Shown here: positions 6,984-8,579 of the stretch, one piece after another | Layout of the letters: every line of letters starts with the position of its first letter | Numbering within the stretch: the first letter of the stretch is position 1 | Origin: Paludibacter sp. | GTDB lineage: Bacteria; Bacteroidota; Bacteroidia; Bacteroidales; Paludibacteraceae | Direction of reading: 5' to 3' | Assembly (NCBI GenBank): GCA_028705705.1 | Contig: JAQWCZ010000075.1 | Span: 1 to 8,579, forward strand | Length of the DNA: 8,579 nucleotides | Position numbers and translations under genes: made by a program | Notes under the pieces: generated by a model | The model's input: only the letters and a program-made list of their open reading frames with translations | Databases searched by the model: none | What the model was told of the DNA's origin: nothing

Positions 6984-7009
6984 CTTAAAAAAACAAATCA
7001 AACACATAG

Positions 7010-8500
7010 ATGGAAACTTTCTTAATTAAAACACTGCAACTGATACTCAGTTTGTCAATCCTGGTTTTTTTACATGAGTTCGGGCATTTTTTCTTTGCCC
7101 GGCTTTTCAAAGTCAGGGTTGATAAATTCTACATGTTTTTTAATCCCAGGATTTCACTCGTCAGAGCCAAGAAAATAAATGGCAAATGGGATGTGAAGTT
7201 TTTTGCACCCAATGTGCCGGCCAACGAACGCCAAATGGTAAATTCTGAAGGTGTGGGCATGGTGGACGCCAAAGGTAAACCCCTGATGGAGCCAATCCCA
7301 TTGAGTGAATTGTCTGATGATGATTGGAGAAAACATCCGGACTCCACTGAATGGGGAATAGGTTGGTTGCCGCTGGGTGGTTACTGTAAAATTGCCGGTA
7401 TGATTGACGAATCGATGGATAAAACCCAAATGGCTTTGCCTCCACAGCATTGGGAGTATCGTTCCCGTCCGGTATGGCAACGTTTACCGATCATCATAGG
7501 CGGAGTACTGGTGAATTTTATCCTTGCGATGGTGATTTATGCTATGGTGTTGTTTACCTGGGGACAGGAATATTTGCCTTTTGAGAATGCCCGTTATGGA
7601 TTGCAATTCTCTCCAACTATGCTTGCACATGGATTTCAACAAGGAGATAAAATTTTGGCAGTCAATGGAGAACCGGTCGAACAACGTGCTGACTTTGTAG
7701 AGAAAATCCTGATAGATGGAAAAAGAAACGTACAAGTATTGCGTGGTGATAGTCTTGAAGTAAACATACAACTGCCGGTCGATTTTGCTCAACAGATTTT
7801 GGCTGCTGAGGAACTGAATTTGGTTTCCGTACGCTATCCATTTGTCATTGAAGATGTACAACCCGGTACACCTGCTGAATCAGCTAATTTACAACGTGGT
7901 GATAGTGTGGTAGGAATCAATGGCAAGCAGTGCAGTATTTTTCAGGATATTGCTGTGGAACTGGAAAAACTTGCCGGATCGGCTGTGGCTGTTTCTTTTT
8001 ACAGAAACGGATCTTTGCAAACGGCTAAACTCAATTTAACAGAAAATGCTAAAATGGGCGTGTCGCTGCGACCGATATTCAATTATTTTGAAACCAAAAA
8101 GACTGAATATGGATTTTTTGAATCTGTACCGGCCGGTATCTCGTTAGGATGGGAAACGCTCGTCAGCTATGTGAAACAATTCAAACTTGTCTTTACCAAA
8201 GAAGGATCGAAACAGGTTGGTGGATTTGGAAGCATCGGAAAAATGTTCCCGAATACCTGGGACTGGCAAATTTTCTGGTCGATGACAGCCCTGTTATCAG
8301 TCATACTTGCCTTTATGAATTTTTTGCCTATTCCTGCATTAGACGGAGGACATGTTATGTTTTTATTGTATGAAATGATAACAAGTCGTAAACCCGGGGA
8401 AAAATTTATGGAATATGCGCAGACAGCCGGCATGTTATTCTTGTTATCTTTGCTGATTTTTGCAAATGGTAACGATATTTTTAAGGCATTTTTCAAATAG
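7010..8500 (+). CDS. rseP: RseP-type site-2 intramembrane zinc metalloprotease
   Basis: Inner-membrane S2P protease that cuts anti-sigma factors and leftover signal peptides within the membrane. The 496-residue protein has membrane segment 1 at about residues 5-29 with the zinc motif HEFGH (22-26), segment 2 at about 157-183 (IIIGGVLVNFILAMVIYAM), two PDZ domains (about 190-255 and 278-345; the second includes VQPGTPAESANLQRGDSVVGING), and C-terminal segments at about 424-447 and 468-488. Asp445 in FLPIPALDGGH is the third zinc ligand. LPLGGYCKIAGMIDESMD follows the first cytoplasmic loop. That loop is about 56 residues longer than in E. coli RseP: HEFGH to LGGY spans 22-125 here against about 22-69 there. 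The insert (about 55-112) is charged and hydrophilic. The ATG at 7010 follows an A-rich leader. Neighbouring dxr and rseP is a widespread arrangement; its substrate here cannot be told, and no anti-sigma gene is in view. Confidence 0.96.
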   Translation: METFLIKTLQLILSLSILVFLHEFGHFFFARLFKVRVDKFYMFFNPRISLVRAKKINGKWDVKFFAPNVPANERQMVNSEGVGMVDAKGKPLMEPIPLSELSDDDWRKHPDSTEWGIGWLPLGGYCKIAGMIDESMDKTQMALPPQHWEYRSRPVWQRLPIIIGGVLVNFILAMVIYAMVLFTWGQEYLPFENARYGLQFSPTMLAHGFQQGDKILAVNGEPVEQRADFVEKILIDGKRNVQVLRGDSLEVNIQLPVDFAQQILAAEELNLVSVRYPFVIEDVQPGTPAESANLQRGDSVVGINGKQCSIFQDIAVELEKLAGSAVAVSFYRNGSLQTAKLNLTENAKMGVSLRPIFNYFETKKTEYGFFESVPAGISLGWETLVSYVKQFKLVFTKEGSKQVGGFGSIGKMFPNTWDWQIFWSMTALLSVILAFMNFLPIPALDGGHVMFLLYEMITSRKPGEKFMEYAQTAGMLFLLSLLIFANGNDIFKAFFK

Positions 8501-8502
8501 TA

Positions 8503-8533
8503 GGGTTTATTTCTAAATATTTCTTATAAACCT
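8503..8533 (+). terminator. Possible weak terminator after rseP
   Basis: GGGTTTAT (8503-8510) pairs with ATAAACCT (8526-8533), eight pairs including one G-T, around a 15-base AT-rich loop. It starts two bases after the rseP stop. There is no T-run, only ATCAAAAATC, and the stem is AT-rich, so this is a tentative call. Confidence 0.3.
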
Positions 8534-8556
8534 ATCAAAAATCGAAATGAAATTTT

Positions 8557-8564
8557 TACCTTTG
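8557..8564 (+). promoter_or_regulatory. Bacteroidetes -7 box for a gene beyond the window
   Basis: TACCTTTG followed by CA is an ideal -7 element for the Bacteroidetes primary sigma factor. No TTTG lies at the expected -33 distance (about 8533-8537), so only half of the promoter is convincing. The box overlaps a small inverted repeat, ACCTTT (8558-8563) with AAAGGT (8567-8572). It would start a transcript near 8571, reading out of the window, and suggests that rseP is the last gene of its operon. Confidence 0.55.
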
Positions 8565-8579
8565 CAAAAGGTTAAGAAA

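Noticed and set aside
7484..7861. 125-residue minus-strand ORF within rseP, and other antisense or offset frames in rseP, atpI and dxr
   Set aside because: They lie fully inside well-conserved genes, lack domain features and have no start context.

Overview
The window looks like Bacteroidetes DNA, most likely order Bacteroidales. Three things point there. The V-type ATPase genes run B-D-I-K with no C or F gene after K. A membrane-anchored M23-family gene is followed by dxr and rseP. Promoters follow the Bacteroidetes pattern (TTTG, about 19 bp, TAnnTTTG), and there are A-rich leaders instead of Shine-Dalgarno sites. All genes lie on the + strand. GC is moderate: about 47% in the part of the B gene counted by hand, about 43% in D, and only about 36% in one inserted gene.

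Region 1 (1-4715) is the 3' part of a V/A-type ATPase operon. It holds the catalytic-head subunit B (5' end outside the window), central-stalk subunit D, membrane subunit I and rotor-ring subunit K. It ends in a 13-bp hairpin that probably terminates transcription. D and I overlap by 4 bp. The K sequence keeps all five residues that bind Na+ in the Enterococcus hirae rotor, so Na+ coupling is plausible. Between B and D sits an ORF6N-domain gene unrelated to ATP synthesis. It is AT-richer than its neighbours, carries a perfect 13-bp-arm palindrome, and is bracketed by a 12-bp direct repeat whose collapse would restore tight B-D spacing. It looks like a small cargo gene inserted into the operon.

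Region 2 (4716-4863) is a regulatory spacer. It has a textbook Bacteroidetes promoter, a 15-codon candidate leader ORF, and a degenerate 7-bp-period repeat of about eight units ahead of the next gene.

Region 3 (4864-8500) is a probable cell-envelope and isoprenoid cluster. It starts with a single-pass membrane protein with an M23/LytM domain that has lost all three zinc ligands. Next comes dxr (first committed step of the MEP isoprenoid pathway), then rseP, a site-2 intramembrane protease with two PDZ domains and a cytoplasmic loop about 56 residues longer than in E. coli. A GC-rich palindrome separates dxr from rseP. The last 79 bases hold a possible weak terminator and a strong -7 promoter box for a gene beyond the window.

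I found no RNA genes, CRISPR array, insertion sequence or transposase. The most unusual items are the ORF6N insertion with its repeats and palindrome, the apparently zinc-less M23 domain, and the heptamer-repeat leader.
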